Shown: one piece after another, positions 1-48,600 of the stretch
Position numbering within the stretch: position 1 is the stretch's first letter
How the letters are laid out: every line of letters begins with the position of its first letter
Assembly (NCBI RefSeq): GCF_001625305.1
Contig: NW_017803876.1
Location: 570,558-634,557, forward strand
Reading direction: 5' to 3'
From: Branchiostoma belcheri
Lineage: Eukaryota; Chordata; Leptocardii; Amphioxiformes; Branchiostomatidae
Length of the DNA: 64,000 nt
Notes under the pieces: generated by a model
The model's input: the letters and a program-made list of their open reading frames with translations, nothing else
What the model was told of the DNA's origin: nothing
Databases searched by the model: none
Translations under genes and position numbers: made by a program

Positions 1-430
1 TACATCAATCTGTCCATTTGCCTGGTACAAGCACTGCGACAACGTTGATGGAAAAGGGCAAAATGCAGTTCAACAATCACTGCTTTTCAAGTTCATATCT
101 GGGTTTATCTCAGGCAAGGACAGAGTTTGCAGAAGACATCTAGAACAAACAGTGAAATTGATCATGTGTTTTCATTACATTTTCTTCTGTTTGTCTTTTA
201 ACATTGATGAGAAGAAGCCATGCTATGTCAACAAAGTGCATCATTATGTCTTTAATAAAATTGTCAACTTGTTAAGTTTGACTGTTGTGACTAGGACACA
301 TTTCTTACGCCTCGACAGTCTATGGAATTAATAATTGCCAAATTTATATCTGTATGCAACTTGATATTATTCAAGAATTATGAAACATGGCAGTCGTCTG
401 GTCTGGCTTCCGTCTCTCAGCGGTAGAACC

Positions 431-647
431 TAGTCTCCACCAGACTCTTTTGCAGGTTGAATATATAGTAGAAAATTCAGGCAAACTGGACCCTCTATGG
501 CCGGCCAACGTCGCTGACCAGCTACATGGCTGGGGAGTTGGCCAGCCATAGAGGGTCCAGTTCTATGCAGGTAAATTGGCCAGCTACATTCGTTTTAGGC
601 CGACTTCTACTATTTATCTAGCCTGCAAAAGAGTCTGGTGGAGACTA
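431..647. mobile_element. Foldback MITE, TAGTCTCC family, with 9-bp target duplication
   Basis: Long imperfect inverted repeat with ends TAGTCTCCACCAGACT. Flanked by perfect direct repeats GGTAGAACC (422-430 and 648-656). The interior repeats GGACCCTCTATGG in both arms. No coding capacity. Confidence 0.9.
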
Positions 648-1020
648 GGTAGAACCTACACCAACTGTGGTGACTACAGGAGCAGGACAAGACCCCCTCC
701 CTCCCCACCAGGCCCGTCTCCCTGCTGCTGTCCTTCCGCTTCCTGATCGATACGGTCTCGATACGAAACACTGTCGGGTCATCTGTAAAACTGCATTCAC
801 ATCTGCTCAATGGTTCCTTGATTGCGCATTGCTGCCCATTTGTTCGCCCTTCTCTCCCCACGTCTGGTATTTAACATTAGCCTCACGACGCGGGGACAGA
901 CCGCCCTACGCTCTGCTAGAGCGCGCACACACGGGAAAGGTGCTATAGGGTTACGACAACGCAAACAGGGGATCTCTTAAGTAGACAGTGTATGAAAACG
1001 CCGTTAGTGTGTTGCAAGTA

Positions 1021-1230
1021 TAGCCTCCACCAGGCCTTCTTACAGGGGCAAGGATCATAGAATTGGAGACAAAAAGGGAAATATTACTATAATTCGCCGG
1101 GAGAGCAGTGCGACCGCGGAAGGGTGGCTTACTCTGACTCACTTGGTGGAATATTCTCCATCTTTTTTGCTAAATTTGACTGATTTTGAGCCCGCGTTGT
1201 TGTTGTAATGTTAGTCTGCTGGAGAGACTA
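1021..1230. mobile_element. Foldback MITE, TAGCCTCCACCAGGCC subfamily
   Basis: The left end TAGCCTCCACCAGGCC and right end GAGAGACTA resemble the element at 50746-50978, which also shares the inner GATTT and TGTAATG stretches. No clear target duplication. Confidence 0.65.
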
Positions 1231-1386
1231 CTGCGTGTTGCACGTTGGGTGTGTATTTAGCCCTACTCTAACCCGTGCCGCCCCACGCTGATACGGAGTG
1301 GTCGTGATTAACCCAACCCCCGCCTCCCGGGGCCCATGATTGTGGCGTGATTGGCACGGCCGGGTATTGATATTTCTATTAGTTCA

Positions 1387-1429
1387 TAATTAGTTGATGG
1401 TAATTAGGCCGTCAGACGAGAGCTAATTA
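1387..1429. promoter_or_regulatory. Cluster of three TAATTA homeodomain sites upstream of Vsx
   Basis: TAATTA occurs at 1387-1392, 1401-1406 and 1424-1429 (the last as GCTAATTA), with TAATCA at about 1463, all 150-195 bp before the Vsx ATG. Paired-like proteins including VSX bind TAATTA-type sites, so autoregulation is inferred. Confidence 0.5.
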
Positions 1430-1489
1430 TTCGAGCTGGGCGCAGCCCGCAGGTTAAGGCGCTAATCAGGAGGACTCATCAGTGCGGAG

Positions 1490-1498
1490 TATAATAAG
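1490..1498 (+). promoter_or_regulatory. Possible TATA-like element of Vsx
   Basis: TATAATAAG lies 84 bp before the ATG, giving a plausible start about 1515-1525. There is no transcript evidence, and the leader would be a CA/GA repeat. Confidence 0.3.
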
Positions 1499-1508
1499 GC
1501 AGAGTGCG

Positions 1509-1542
1509 GACACACACACACACACACACGAGAGAGAGAGAG
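1509..1542. repeat. CA/GA microsatellite in the Vsx leader
   Basis: (CA)n followed by (GA)n, about 40 bp before the Vsx start codon. Confidence 0.9.
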
Positions 1543-1581
1543 GCGCACAACTTTCACTGTTGTTGGATAGACAGACGGACC

Positions 1582-37872
<36,291 letters not shown>

Positions 37873-37948
37873 ACTAAACCAAACCCACTGTATACAATCA
37901 AGGGGCATTAGCATGAAAGTTCGTCTGTGTTGGTATACTTCATTATGC

Positions 37949-38152
37949 ATGACAAAAATGACCAAACGTTCTTGCCAACACTGAGTAAAATGCGACTTAC
38001 CCAAATTAGAAGGCAGAAGAAGCATGTACGATCCTTTAACTCTATGGTAGAAGGATCCATTCCGTGAACAAGGCTGACGGAGTCGGCCGAAAATTTGGGT
38101 AAGTCCCAATTTACTCAGTTTTGGCAAGAACGTTTAGTCATTTCTTTGTCAC
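37949..38152. mobile_element. Foldback element downstream of Vsx
   Basis: Arms contain AAACGTTCTTGCCAA, ACTGAGTAAA.TG.GACTTA and CCCAAATT with their inverses. CAATCAAGGG.CAT lies outside both ends (about 37896 and 38152). Confidence 0.8.
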
Positions 38153-39147
38153 AATCAAGGGACATGTAGTCAAATAAATACACAACTTTGCTGTTTCCAT
38201 TGATGGACCCATGTTTAGTTTTCACGGTTGTATACGAGAAATATATATATCATGTCCATCTATTACTAGTATTTCAACCAGCATGTATTTTGTAGGATCG
38301 AAGCTCATGTAAAAATGCAAAGGTCTCGCTAATCTTATTATAGTATCCATATACCCACGTCCTTTCGAGATCTTTCGGGTATCCTTTTTGTATATATAAT
38401 AGGTTAGGAACAATACATCGCCTCGGTGGTTACGTCATGTCTGTTGCTTAGCAACGTATTCAAGTTCAAGGTTACAAGCCTCTTACTATCCTACAACTGT
38501 TTGTAACAGGATCATTCAACGCTACTTTGGCTTTGAGTATTCCCATTTCGCAAACGTTTTACTGACTTCCCCTAAAATAGTATCGTGGCTTACATAGTAC
38601 ATTACTATGCCACCGGTCATATTTATAATATATCTGCATGTCGCTTTGTCACTTTCACATGTATACATCACACCGTGTATAAAAAAAAAAAAAACGAAGT
38701 AAGCAACCAACATCTATATAGCATCTATATCTTTGATCCTAGACGATCCAAGTAATTTATACAATTTGTGTTTCTTGTTGCTCCTTTCAAGAAGTCAACC
38801 CCTGTACATATATCAGATATCCATATGGAGCAAAACTGATGTGCTTTTCCTGCTCAACCAGACGCAGCCTTTCCTTTCGAGGTGACCCGCTGGTTTTCTC
38901 CGGTCTTCCATGTACACACAGACTTAGATATCCCCCTGCGCAGACTTTTTATAACGACCTGCGTATTTCTATCTAGTATGAGCGCGGCGGTTTCCTTACG
39001 CTAGTAGGGGAGCTGTATCTGGAGAGAACTAGTCGACTGGTATTCTAACTTGTTAACTTGGGTCCATGTAGCGACGTAGGGAGCGGACCAATTAGCTAAC
39101 CAGGCGGGATTCCAGTCCAGGGACCTAGGGCTGTATCTCTGTGAAAA

Positions 39148-39320
39148 CCGGGGCCCGGACGGACAGTCTTATGGAACGGAAAGTATGATATAAAAAAAAA
39201 AGCACAAAAAAAAACTGAAAAAAAATGATGATGGGAGCTATTTGCGTATATCATTGATATAAATTGTTGATTTTTCCATAATCGACACAGCCCGGTCGGG
39301 CCCCGGTTTGGAAATGTGAC
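39148..39320. mobile_element. Foldback MITE, GGGGCCCGG-end family
   Basis: AACCGGGGCCCGG and GGGCCCCGGTTTGGAAATGT face each other around a poly-A-rich core. Third copy of the 10271 family. Confidence 0.8.
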
Positions 39321-39399
39321 CTAAGCCACATGGCGCTTTGATGACCTCCAACTTGCACAGCAGACACGTCTACTCCGATTGTCGGGATGATTCCCGGGT

Positions 39400-39620
39400 T
39401 TAATGCCGGATAATCCTTCATCGCGCAATTAGCGTGATCCCTTAATAGGCCCAACGGTAATTTGTCAAATCCAAAAATTGGCGACCGCCCGAGGCTTTGT
39501 GCTACATGATGGCACGCAACTTGAACTCAAAAGCGCCTTTGCGGACGGGATTACCATCAACCTTTCACTTCTTTTTGTTGACCTGGCTTATAATCGGATA
39601 GGATCGGATTAACATGACGC
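39400..39620. promoter_or_regulatory. Candidate enhancer with Otx-type TAATCC/GGATTA sites
   Basis: TAATCC at 39411-39416, GGATTA at 39548-39553 and GGATTA at 39606-39611, with CAATTAGCG at about 39426 and other TAAT cores. K50 homeodomain (Otx/Crx) factors bind these words. Not coding and not repeated. Confidence 0.4.
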
Positions 39621-40626
39621 GATCAATTATGACACAGCAAATTCGTCTCTGCAAGGTAAAATTCAAATCGTATTTTAACGTTTCCTCTAACTTACACTGC
39701 TGAGCTACGCTAACAAAATGATGCCGGAAAAAAAGATCAGTTGGTTTAAGATCTGATTTCCGATCAAATCTGATTCAGTGGTGGAACAAAGTTGACTGAG
39801 AATTAACGATTTTGTACCGGTATTGTCAAGCCGTATCTCAAATGATCTTGACCAGGGTGAATCTGTACCATGGAAGTGAAGATGCCTATGAGGTCATAGT
39901 TGTTCAATCTTTACCCACTGCTTGTACAATCTTATATCTATATATCTGTACTGTTCTGTAACGCGTTATTCGCCAAGCGATGTTTGTTGTCTAGAAGTGC
40001 CCAGCATGCTGACAAGGTTTCACTTTATACCCTTATCTGATGGGCCGTTTTTGCCCGAATCTTTTTTTTTTATATTTGGTACCTATTGCATTTAGCAGAA
40101 CTTGATTATTCGGTTGTGTATTCGAAAAAAAATCACAACTGTAAGGTTATATTATATTATAGTATTAAGGACGTTCTATCAGAGGTTATATCTACCTGCC
40201 AGAAAAAAATAATTTTTCAGGCACATCAGTTGAAGACTACCTTGCCCAGTCTGTATGTAGCACCCATTGTATGTTGTGCATGTCTTGTGTTTTCGTTGCT
40301 CTGTAAATAAAAGCCTGTGCTTGGAACTTGGCGTATAGTGTTTTTTTTTTAAATTCTACTTACTGAATACGAGTAAACTAATAAGCAAGGAGGATTGAAA
40401 GGATAAAGAGCCATACACGTAGCTGATTGATTTTAATAACAAGTGTGCCATGTTCACTATTCAACGTAAGAATGTACAGTAGTATAAGGCACCCAAAGTG
40501 ATTTTGGGGCAGTAAACCTGAATTTTCAATTTTTTAAGAATCTAGTAAGTTGAATCAACCCTATCCCATAGCTTATTAGACACTTTTGGAATGACAAAGA
40601 AAGGTTCCCTACTAGCTGAAAGTTTA

Positions 40627-40814
40627 AGACCACATGACACCAATAACACAAGTGCTGAAAACAACAATTCCTGAAAATGGTCAAACGTAATAGGTATCAG
40701 CCAGCTAATCCAATTGAATGACGTTATGTTGAGCCTGGCAGTCGAACCAGAACAATACAAAATTATGTAAAATTGTTTGCTTTTGTTTCAGTGTTATTGG
40801 TGTCATGTGATCTT
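40627..40814. mobile_element. Short inverted-repeat element
   Basis: Ends AGACCACATGACACCAATAA and TTATTGGTGTCATGTGATCT, about 22 bp; the interior is unique. Confidence 0.75.
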
Positions 40815-41572
40815 TATAATAATGATTGTCACGTGATGTGGTGCTCTTTGAAGTAGGCACAAGCTGGGCATTACTTCTCAACAATTATCATTATTTTCAC
40901 ATAATCTCAAAAGGGACTTCTAGACTTGAATAGATTCAAATTCTGGACGGATCACAGAAATAGCATTTCTAATGCTCATCCCATATTTGAATATCGAGCT
41001 CTCAAGCAGAAGCTCCCCCTTGAGGCTTTTCCCATAACTACAAGTTCATCTGAAAGGTTTTAGTATAGATTTCAGTATATTATAGCTATTTTACAAAATG
41101 ATACTGTTAGGCTTTGATAGGACTCTGCTTTCCATCCTCTCAGAAATATTTCAACATAGCTAGCATTTACATCAGCTCTTTCTCTTCTTTGTAAAAATTT
41201 CAAACTTTACACATTGCTGAAAAAGCTATAACCTTCTATGTGAAGGTAATAACATGTTCTTAATGCAGATACTAGTACTTTCCACACATTGCCAAAATGC
41301 ATCATCAAAAGCAAGGTAAAATGAGTAAACAAAACCTTGTGATAACCTAACTTTTTGCCCTAACTTTCTACACTTTGGTACACTTAGCTATGTATTACAT
41401 TTATAGCTATATATTGTATTTGGTGTTACAGAACCCTTTGGTCTACATCGATGTTACGTCATCTTGCAATAGCAACCAATATCATTACCCTGATTTAGAT
41501 TTGTGATACAGTAGTTGATCAATAGTACAACAGGGAGGGACTATTTTTATACAATAGATTCTGAAAGATACT

Positions 41573-41632
41573 AGCCTGGGTGCCATCCGATTTTTTCGGC
41601 GTTGCCGTTACAAATCAGATGGCACCCAGGCT
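41573..41632. repeat. AGCCTGGGTGCCA hairpin
   Basis: AGCCTGGGTGCCATC.GAT and its inverse with a 20-bp loop. The same GGCACCCAGGCTAG word is the core of the array at 55582-55985. Confidence 0.85.
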
Positions 41633-41809
41633 AGAAAGATACAGCAGCAGTTGCTTAATGTTATGCCATATGAAAGTCAAAATTCATATTAATGTATCTG
41701 GAATGCCACTGGCTGAGTGATCACACAGGGCCAGGGACAGGAGGGAGTGGAGGAGGCTGATACTGGATACCAACATAGTCCCCGACCCTCAGACATGAGG
41801 ATGGGACTA

Positions 41810-41827
41810 GGCAGGCAGGCAGGCAGG
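41810..41827. repeat. GGCA microsatellite
   Basis: Four to five tandem GGCA units. Confidence 0.9.
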
Positions 41828-42127
41828 TATCTGGAAGCACTGTCAATTCAAAACTGTGACTGAATGTTATTCACAGAAACTGTTGACAATGTAAAACTCT
41901 CATAGTTCAGAAGAATTTAGGAATGGTCCTGACACAGTTCACACTAGGTCAATCTACCTGTACAATTACAAAAATTAGAGATGGATGAAAACCTGAAGAG
42001 CTTCAGCCACACTTGGGATACCATCCAGAGAACAGTGCAGGACAGAGGGAACTGAGAACCTTTGTTGCTGCCCTACATGCCGCCGGGACTGGCATTAAGG
42101 GCAGTAAGTAAGTTAGTAAAACCTTCA

Positions 42128-42613
42128 TCAGGACATAGATGCACTGAGGCTCTTCTCAGACGTGGACGTTGAGCTCAGGGTAGGTGAGCTGGTACTGTCT
42201 CTCCTCTCCTTCCTCTCATCCTCTCCTTTCTTCCCATCCTCATCCTCTGACCCTTTGCTGTCGTCTTCATCTTCTGACAGACTGAGAGGAGACCCAGCAG
42301 GGGCGTGCCTGTCGTCTTCCTCAGCGTGTCCGTTTTCTGTCCTCACTTCTGAAGCGTCTTCAGCGGCTTTGGGGAGAGTGTCTGTGTCGTCCAGGCCGCC
42401 GCCCGTGGCCTGCTTGTTCAGGATGTTCTCGTACTCCCTGCTGACGTCCTCGGGCCCGAATGTGTCGCTCCCCATGGTGGCCGGCTGGTCGCCTAGCGTG
42501 TCCTCATCATCATCAGGCCTGGGGCGGAGGGTGTAGCGGGTGTCGGGGGCCTTGGAGTCGTCTGCAATGCCCAAGTCTTCTCGAAGGATGTCAATCATCT
42601 GGTGCATACGAGT
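42128..42613 (-). CDS. SPATA7: SPATA7 coding exon 11 (C-terminus and stop)
   Basis: [16 protein letters not shown] aligns with human KMRHLLHVLKVDLGC. It is followed by about 145 residues of acidic, serine-rich low complexity ending [10 protein letters not shown] before TGA at 42130-42128. Confidence 0.92.
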   Translation of the reverse strand, partial: TRMHQMIDILREDLGIADDSKAPDTRYTLRPRPDDDEDTLGDQPATMGSDTFGPEDVSREYENILNKQATGGGLDDTDTLPKAAEDASEVRTENGHAEEDDRHAPAGSPLSLSEDEDDSKGSEDEDGKKGEDERKERRDSTSSPTLSSTSTSEKSLSASMS

Positions 42614-45600
42614 CTAGGAAAAGAGGTATTAGGTTACAGATATAAGATGGAAGAAGTTGTACATAAAGAAGGAATCATGTTGTAAAGACACAACTGTGAT
42701 AGCCACACATCTTTTTTTTTAAGCACATACACAATTACAACCCAATAGAATAATTCCTGGCCATTTCATTACCTCGTTCAATTCTCCTCTCCTCTTCTGG
42801 ACATGACTGTCAAACACTTGCAGCAGGACCCTGTGTTGGCAAAACACATATCAGTGAATATCCTGTGCATCAAAGTTAAATACATTGTACTTTCAATACT
42901 TTGTTATCTTTGTCCTTGTCTTGTTTTCAAATCAGAATATTAAATACACTTTTCTTAACTTTGGATTTGGTCAGCTACACTTCAGGATTAAGTAATGAAG
43001 AAAGTAAACTTGAAAAGTCTGGTGAAGTTGAAGTGCCTGTAACAAGCTTTTCTTACTTCCATGAATAATTTCACCAGTTAGGTGAATGATTGAATGGCAA
43101 TGAACCCTGTTCAGGTCGATGTTAAATCCCGAACACCCACTACACGACCTGGTGCCCCCCCAGAGAGCAACTGCTACCGGCAGGATCCTAAGGAACAGCC
43201 AGGCCATGAGTGCTCCCAGGGCTAGGACAAAGCGGCTCCAGCAGTCCTTTCTCCACAGGGCCATAGCCCTATACAACAAAGAACTGACATATCACTAGTT
43301 TTTATTTTTCCTAAACCTCATCTGTATATAGTTTTTTGCTTGGTACAAATTCTTTATGTAATACTATTTAATTATAGTGTATATTGAGGGTGTGTATATA
43401 GTGTCTGCTTTGCCTATTGTAACTTTTTTTTCTGTACGCAAACTCTTTCAATTCAGGGATTCTCATCCCTGCTGCAAGGTTTGCTTTTGGTGTTGAAATA
43501 AATAAATAAAATAAAAAAGTTCTTTATTCACAACCACATAACAAGAGCCGATGTTTTGATGACTGCCTGTTGTCTTCTTTAGAAATCTTCATCATAATTG
43601 CCCTGATGAAGATCATCGAAGCGTCGGCTCTTGTTATAAATTGCTTTGCCATTTGGTATTCTTACTTGTTGGTAAAGATTCCCCTCGCCAGTATGTCATT
43701 TGTCACGTCTGTTACAAACTCCAGGTACTTCAGCTCCTCCTCCCTAGGGAAAACCACAATGATCATCTTATGAGACTTTGTGACTTTATTAAATGAAATC
43801 CATATAACAGATAAAGAAACTCCTGGTCCTACAAAGTTTGTCCAACTTTAACCAAGTTGTGATAACAGGACAATGTACCAGTAAAAGATCAGTTGACATG
43901 ATTTCCCAATCAAATTTCTTTTAGTTATGGAACAATGTTGGAAAACTGGTTTGTAAGTATTGTAATGCAAAAGCTACAGTATGTGCAACAACAAGACTTA
44001 CTCTGCCTCTATCTGTTTCATAGTCTGAGACTTGGTCCTATTCTTTGTGCTGTGAAGGTGAAAAAAAACAAAACCGGTGACTTTAAGGACAGCAACTTTA
44101 CTTTACAAAAGTGCACAAACTATGAACTCTAAAAGCACTTGTATCACCTTAGGACACCACAGACAGCACTGGTGCAGGTAACATTGAAAGGCCGCCAAGT
44201 TCTGTCCTATTTTATCTGAATAAAGATCTGTCAAGTTTATTACTGTTTTTATCTTATTGAGGAAGTTAAGAAGAATATATAATCAATTTGTCAAATCGTT
44301 CAGGAACAGGAACAGGTCCAGATCCTAAGCCTCTGTACTGGTATCTGTACCAGTCCAGTACCTGATGTTACATTTACTAGGTATGTCTCCACACACACGT
44401 ACCTGAATCTACCACATACCTGTACATGGACCTGTTAGTGTCAGACATCCTCCTCTCAGCCGGCTGGGGCACTGTGCTCCAGGAGTCCTCCTTCACTGTC
44501 AGTCTCTCCATTCTCCTGGAGTAAAGGAGTCAGTCAGTACATTGCCAATCATGCCATCCACATTCAATATTCATCTTACCAAACAGGAATTTAATCATTA
44601 TAAAAATTATAATTCTTCATTTGCAAAATCATGCCTAAAGGCTAATTGCATCTACAGTGTCAAACAAAGTAAACCAATAGAGAACATACAACTCAAATGT
44701 CGGATCAACTTATGCCACTACTGTAACATACTTCGCCTGTCCTTCCACCTATCTGACAATTATAATTCTTCATTTGCAAAATCATGCCTAAAGGCTAATT
44801 GCATCTACAGTGTCAAACAAAGTAAACCAATAGAGAACATACAACTCAAATGTCGGATCAACTTATGCCACTACTGTAACATACTTCGCCTGTCCTTCCA
44901 CCTATCTGACGGACTGACCAAACTCCAGCCAACCTTGCTCCCGACCTACTCCTAACCATGGTTGGGGGTAGCCTATGTAACCCAAGCTCCAGGGGGCTCC
45001 CTACATAGTACTCCACCCAAGAAGAGGGCCGGCTGGATGGTGGGCGGCCAGCAAAAGTGATTTAATCAGGCTAGGTTGGGGGAGTTTATCAGTGTTCTGG
45101 AGGCCATATTCGACTGTGTGCAATTGGGGTTTTAGCAGTAGCTTTCTTTCAGCTGTAACATTGAGGCATCATGACTAGAAAGCTTTAAAAAGCTCCTCCA
45201 AATAAATGTGCAAAGATTGGGTGAAACAGGTCACTCGGTGTAATATAGCTAGCTGCTGCTGCACCGCGTGACTGTGAAGCTGGTGTGTTATGCCAAGGGG
45301 CATTTATACTGGCTATATCGATACAGATACAGATACAGAACATACTTCGCCTGTTCCTCCACCCATCTGGCATGGTCAGCATCCTTCTCGATGTCCAGTG
45401 GAGGCACCCGGCTCTGTTCCTCCTGTCTGGAGGCCCGCGGGGCAGGCTGAGGCGGGACGTCCGTGTAACTTAGCTCACTCATGTTCAGGTCGCTCGCAAC
45501 ACTCTGTCTCCTGGGTGGGTAAGAACAACAGGACGCACTGGTACATGGGACAGGCACGTTACACCTATTTTCACAGGTGAAAATGAATACCTAGCTTTGG

Positions 45601-48600
45601 TTAGGGATGTCCTCTTGAATAGGACTTAATAATAAAATGAAGGCCCCATGTTTGAGGAGAGACACACCTCAAACACATTTAAGATGCCAGTGTGAGTGGT
45701 TCAAACCTGACAGTCTGGTCTCAGAGTTGACGTCTTGAAAAGGTAACATCTGTGTCCATAATATCACCAGCGTCCATAATATCGCCACCTTGAGAAATAG
45801 TGTGGTTTAAGATATTTTTACTGCAACATACCCTAGGTATGTACATTTGAGGTGGGGAGGAGTGCATACCAAAAGTACGTTGCAATAAAAATATCTTGAA
45901 GCACACTGTTTCTCAAGGTGGCGATATTATGGACCCTGGTGATATTATGGACACAGATGTTAATAGTCACCAGTCCTGTTATGTCAATAATACCACAACA
46001 ATACCACAATGCGTAATAATTCTTGACAAATGAAATAAATGGTACCGGGTATTAGTAATTAGAGGGTAACCTCTGCCACTTAACATATTTGTCTGATATC
46101 TCTACTCACCCATCACCATCATCAGATGCTGTTACATTTACAGAAAATTGCAAAGCAATTGTTCTACCACAGACATACAATCCGTGTCCATAATGTCACC
46201 AGGGTCCATAATATCGCCACCTCGAGAAATAGTGTGCTTTAAGATATTTTTACTGCAACATACTTTTGGTTCGCACTCCTGTACACCTCAAATGTACATA
46301 CCTAGGGTATGGTGCAGTAAAAATATCTTTAAGGACACTATTCCTCAAGGTGGTGATATTATGGATCCTGGTGATATTATGGACACAGATGTTAATTGTC
46401 TGAGACTTCTACCCACCCATCATTATCCGCAGGTTTGGGAGGCTTTTTCCTGCGTGGCGCGTTGTAGCACTTGGACTGGGCCAGTCGGGACTGGACCCCG
46501 GTCCGGTTCAGGGTCCTGGGAGTGAAGGGGCGGTCCGGGCTGCGGAACTTGTGCGCCCGCGTGTTCAGGATGTCCCCGTCAGGCGTGTTGCGGGGAAGCT
46601 GGTTGACTTTCGACTGGTCCGCCGCGTTTGTCGTTCCGCGGGTGGTCGCCATAGGAACGCTGCCGGTCCTGCTCCGTGCGCTCCTGGCACTGTACGCAGA
46701 GCGCGGGCGGGCGGGGGCAGGCGACGCCACCTCCTGGGCAATGTCTACAGCCGTCTCCAGGTCTTCTGGGTACTGGGAGAACCACACAAGTTAGTGAAGG
46801 TAGGCAATGTGGAAAAAACTTTCAAAGCATGTATATACACATATCTTGGTTTAATTGATACAACTAGAAATAATATGCAGCTATTATCAACCACTATCCA
46901 GCAATCTTCACCAGTGCATTAAAAGCAGACGAAATGTCTGAAACTGCAGTTTCCAGTTGTGCTGATTATATCCTGGATGAGTAACCTTCATAAACTATAT
47001 AGTAGAGGGGATTCATTCCTCAAGCTACCGACATCTTGCACACGCAGTCGTCCCTCAGTAAGACATCTGGAGCCGCATAGTTCCCGTTTAGAACTTTTAT
47101 TCAGCCTGTCACAGTCAGTATCTTTGCTGTGTATTCGCAGGACGACTACAAGAGAATTAGTGGAACCAACCTTGGTGGTGGAACATTCCTTGGCCTGTGT
47201 TGCCTGCTCACAGGCTGTGACACATTCGAGTGTGACAGGCTGAATAAAAGTTCTAAACGGGAACTATGCGGCTCCAGATGTCTTACTGAGGGACGACTGC
47301 ATGTGCAAGATGTCGGTAGCTTGAGGAATGAATCCCCTCTACTATATACTGGAGTAGTAACCTTCATAAACGTTTGACATGTGAAGAATCTAAAGCTAAA
47401 GTAAAGAATATGATGAACAAACTTTTCCCTTCATGACAGCAAAGCTTCAAAGGCTGCTGTGCATTTTGTGAACTTCAGAAAGCTGGAAGGACTATGTATG
47501 TCACACTCATACATCCCTATAGCTGTCTTTCCCTCCTGAAGCCCTACCTGTGGCTGAGCAGAGCGCGGTCTCCTGGGCCTGGGCTGGGGGGGGATGTTAG
47601 ACGGGACGATGTTGGGGTTACGGTAGTGGCTGGGGGAGCGGTGCCTGTCCTCCAGGATATTCTCCAGAAGGTCAAGGTCACTCGCAGACAGATCCTAGTA
47701 AAGAAATACAACCCTTCACCTTAAACTCAATGAAACCTTAACCCTTATGCATGCTAGAAACAAGAAAAATTCTGATTGCATTTCTCTAAATTGTTAATTT
47801 ACTATATTCACCAAATATGTGTACCAATATTCAATCAGTGTGCAAAATATGTTTTAAGTACCTGTTCTGGGTGCTGTGCCTTCATGGGTGTGTTAGCTGG
47901 GTGTATCTCCTTACCTGTTCTGGGTGCTGTGCCTTCATGGGTGTGTTAGCTGGGTATATCTCCTTACCTGTTCTGGGTGCTGTGCCTTCATGGGTGTGTT
48001 AGCTGGGTGTATCTCCTTACCTGTTCTGGGTGCTGGGCCTTCATGGGTGTGTTAGCTGGGTGTATCTCCTTACCTGTTCTGGGTGCTGTGCCTTCATGGG
48101 TGTGTTAGCTGGGTGTATCTCCTTACCTGTTCTGGGTGCTGGGCCTTCATGGGTGTGTTAGCTGGGTGTATCTCCTTACCTGTTCTGGGTGCTGTGCCTT
48201 CATGGGTGTGTTAGGTGGGTGTATCTCCTTACCTGTTCTGGTGCTGTGCCTTCATGGGTGTGTTAGCTGGGTGTATCTCCTTACCTATTCTGGTGCTGTG
48301 CCTTCGTGGGTGTGTTAGCTGGGTGTATCTCCTTACCTGTTCTGGGTGCTGTGCCTTCATGGGTGTTAGCTGGGTGTATCTCCTTACCTGTTCTGGGTGC
48401 TGTGCCTTCATGGGTATGTTAGGTGGGTGTATCTCCTTACCTGTTCTGGGTGCTGTGCCTTCATGGGTGTGTTAGGTGGGTGTATCTCCTTACCTGTTCT
48501 GGGTGCTGTGCCTTCATGGGTGTGTTAGCTGGGTGTATCTTCTCACCTGTTCTGGGTGCTGTGCCTTCATGGGTGTGTTGGGTCGTGAGCTCATCCTTGA

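Larger units (their letters stand above)
37873..42127. other. Vsx-SPATA7 intergenic region
   Basis: Both genes end here, Vsx from the left and SPATA7 from the right. Contains a foldback at 37949-38152, a MITE at 39148-39320, an Otx-site cluster at 39400-39620, an inverted repeat at 40627-40814 and a short hairpin at 41573-41632. A possible AATAAA for Vsx is at 38173-38178. No gene recognised. Confidence 0.75.

Noticed and set aside
42162-42645. 124-aa plus-strand ORF
   Set aside because: Antisense of the SPATA7 last exon; Ser-rich because the real frame is acidic.
42971-43279. 102-aa minus-strand ORF as an extra SPATA7 exon
   Set aside because: Exons 9 and 10 already join in phase and match human SPATA7; the plus strand here is a LINE end.
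47861-48580. CRISPR-like regular array
   Set aside because: Units are contiguous with no unique spacers, in a eukaryotic intron, and are explained by exon-border duplication.
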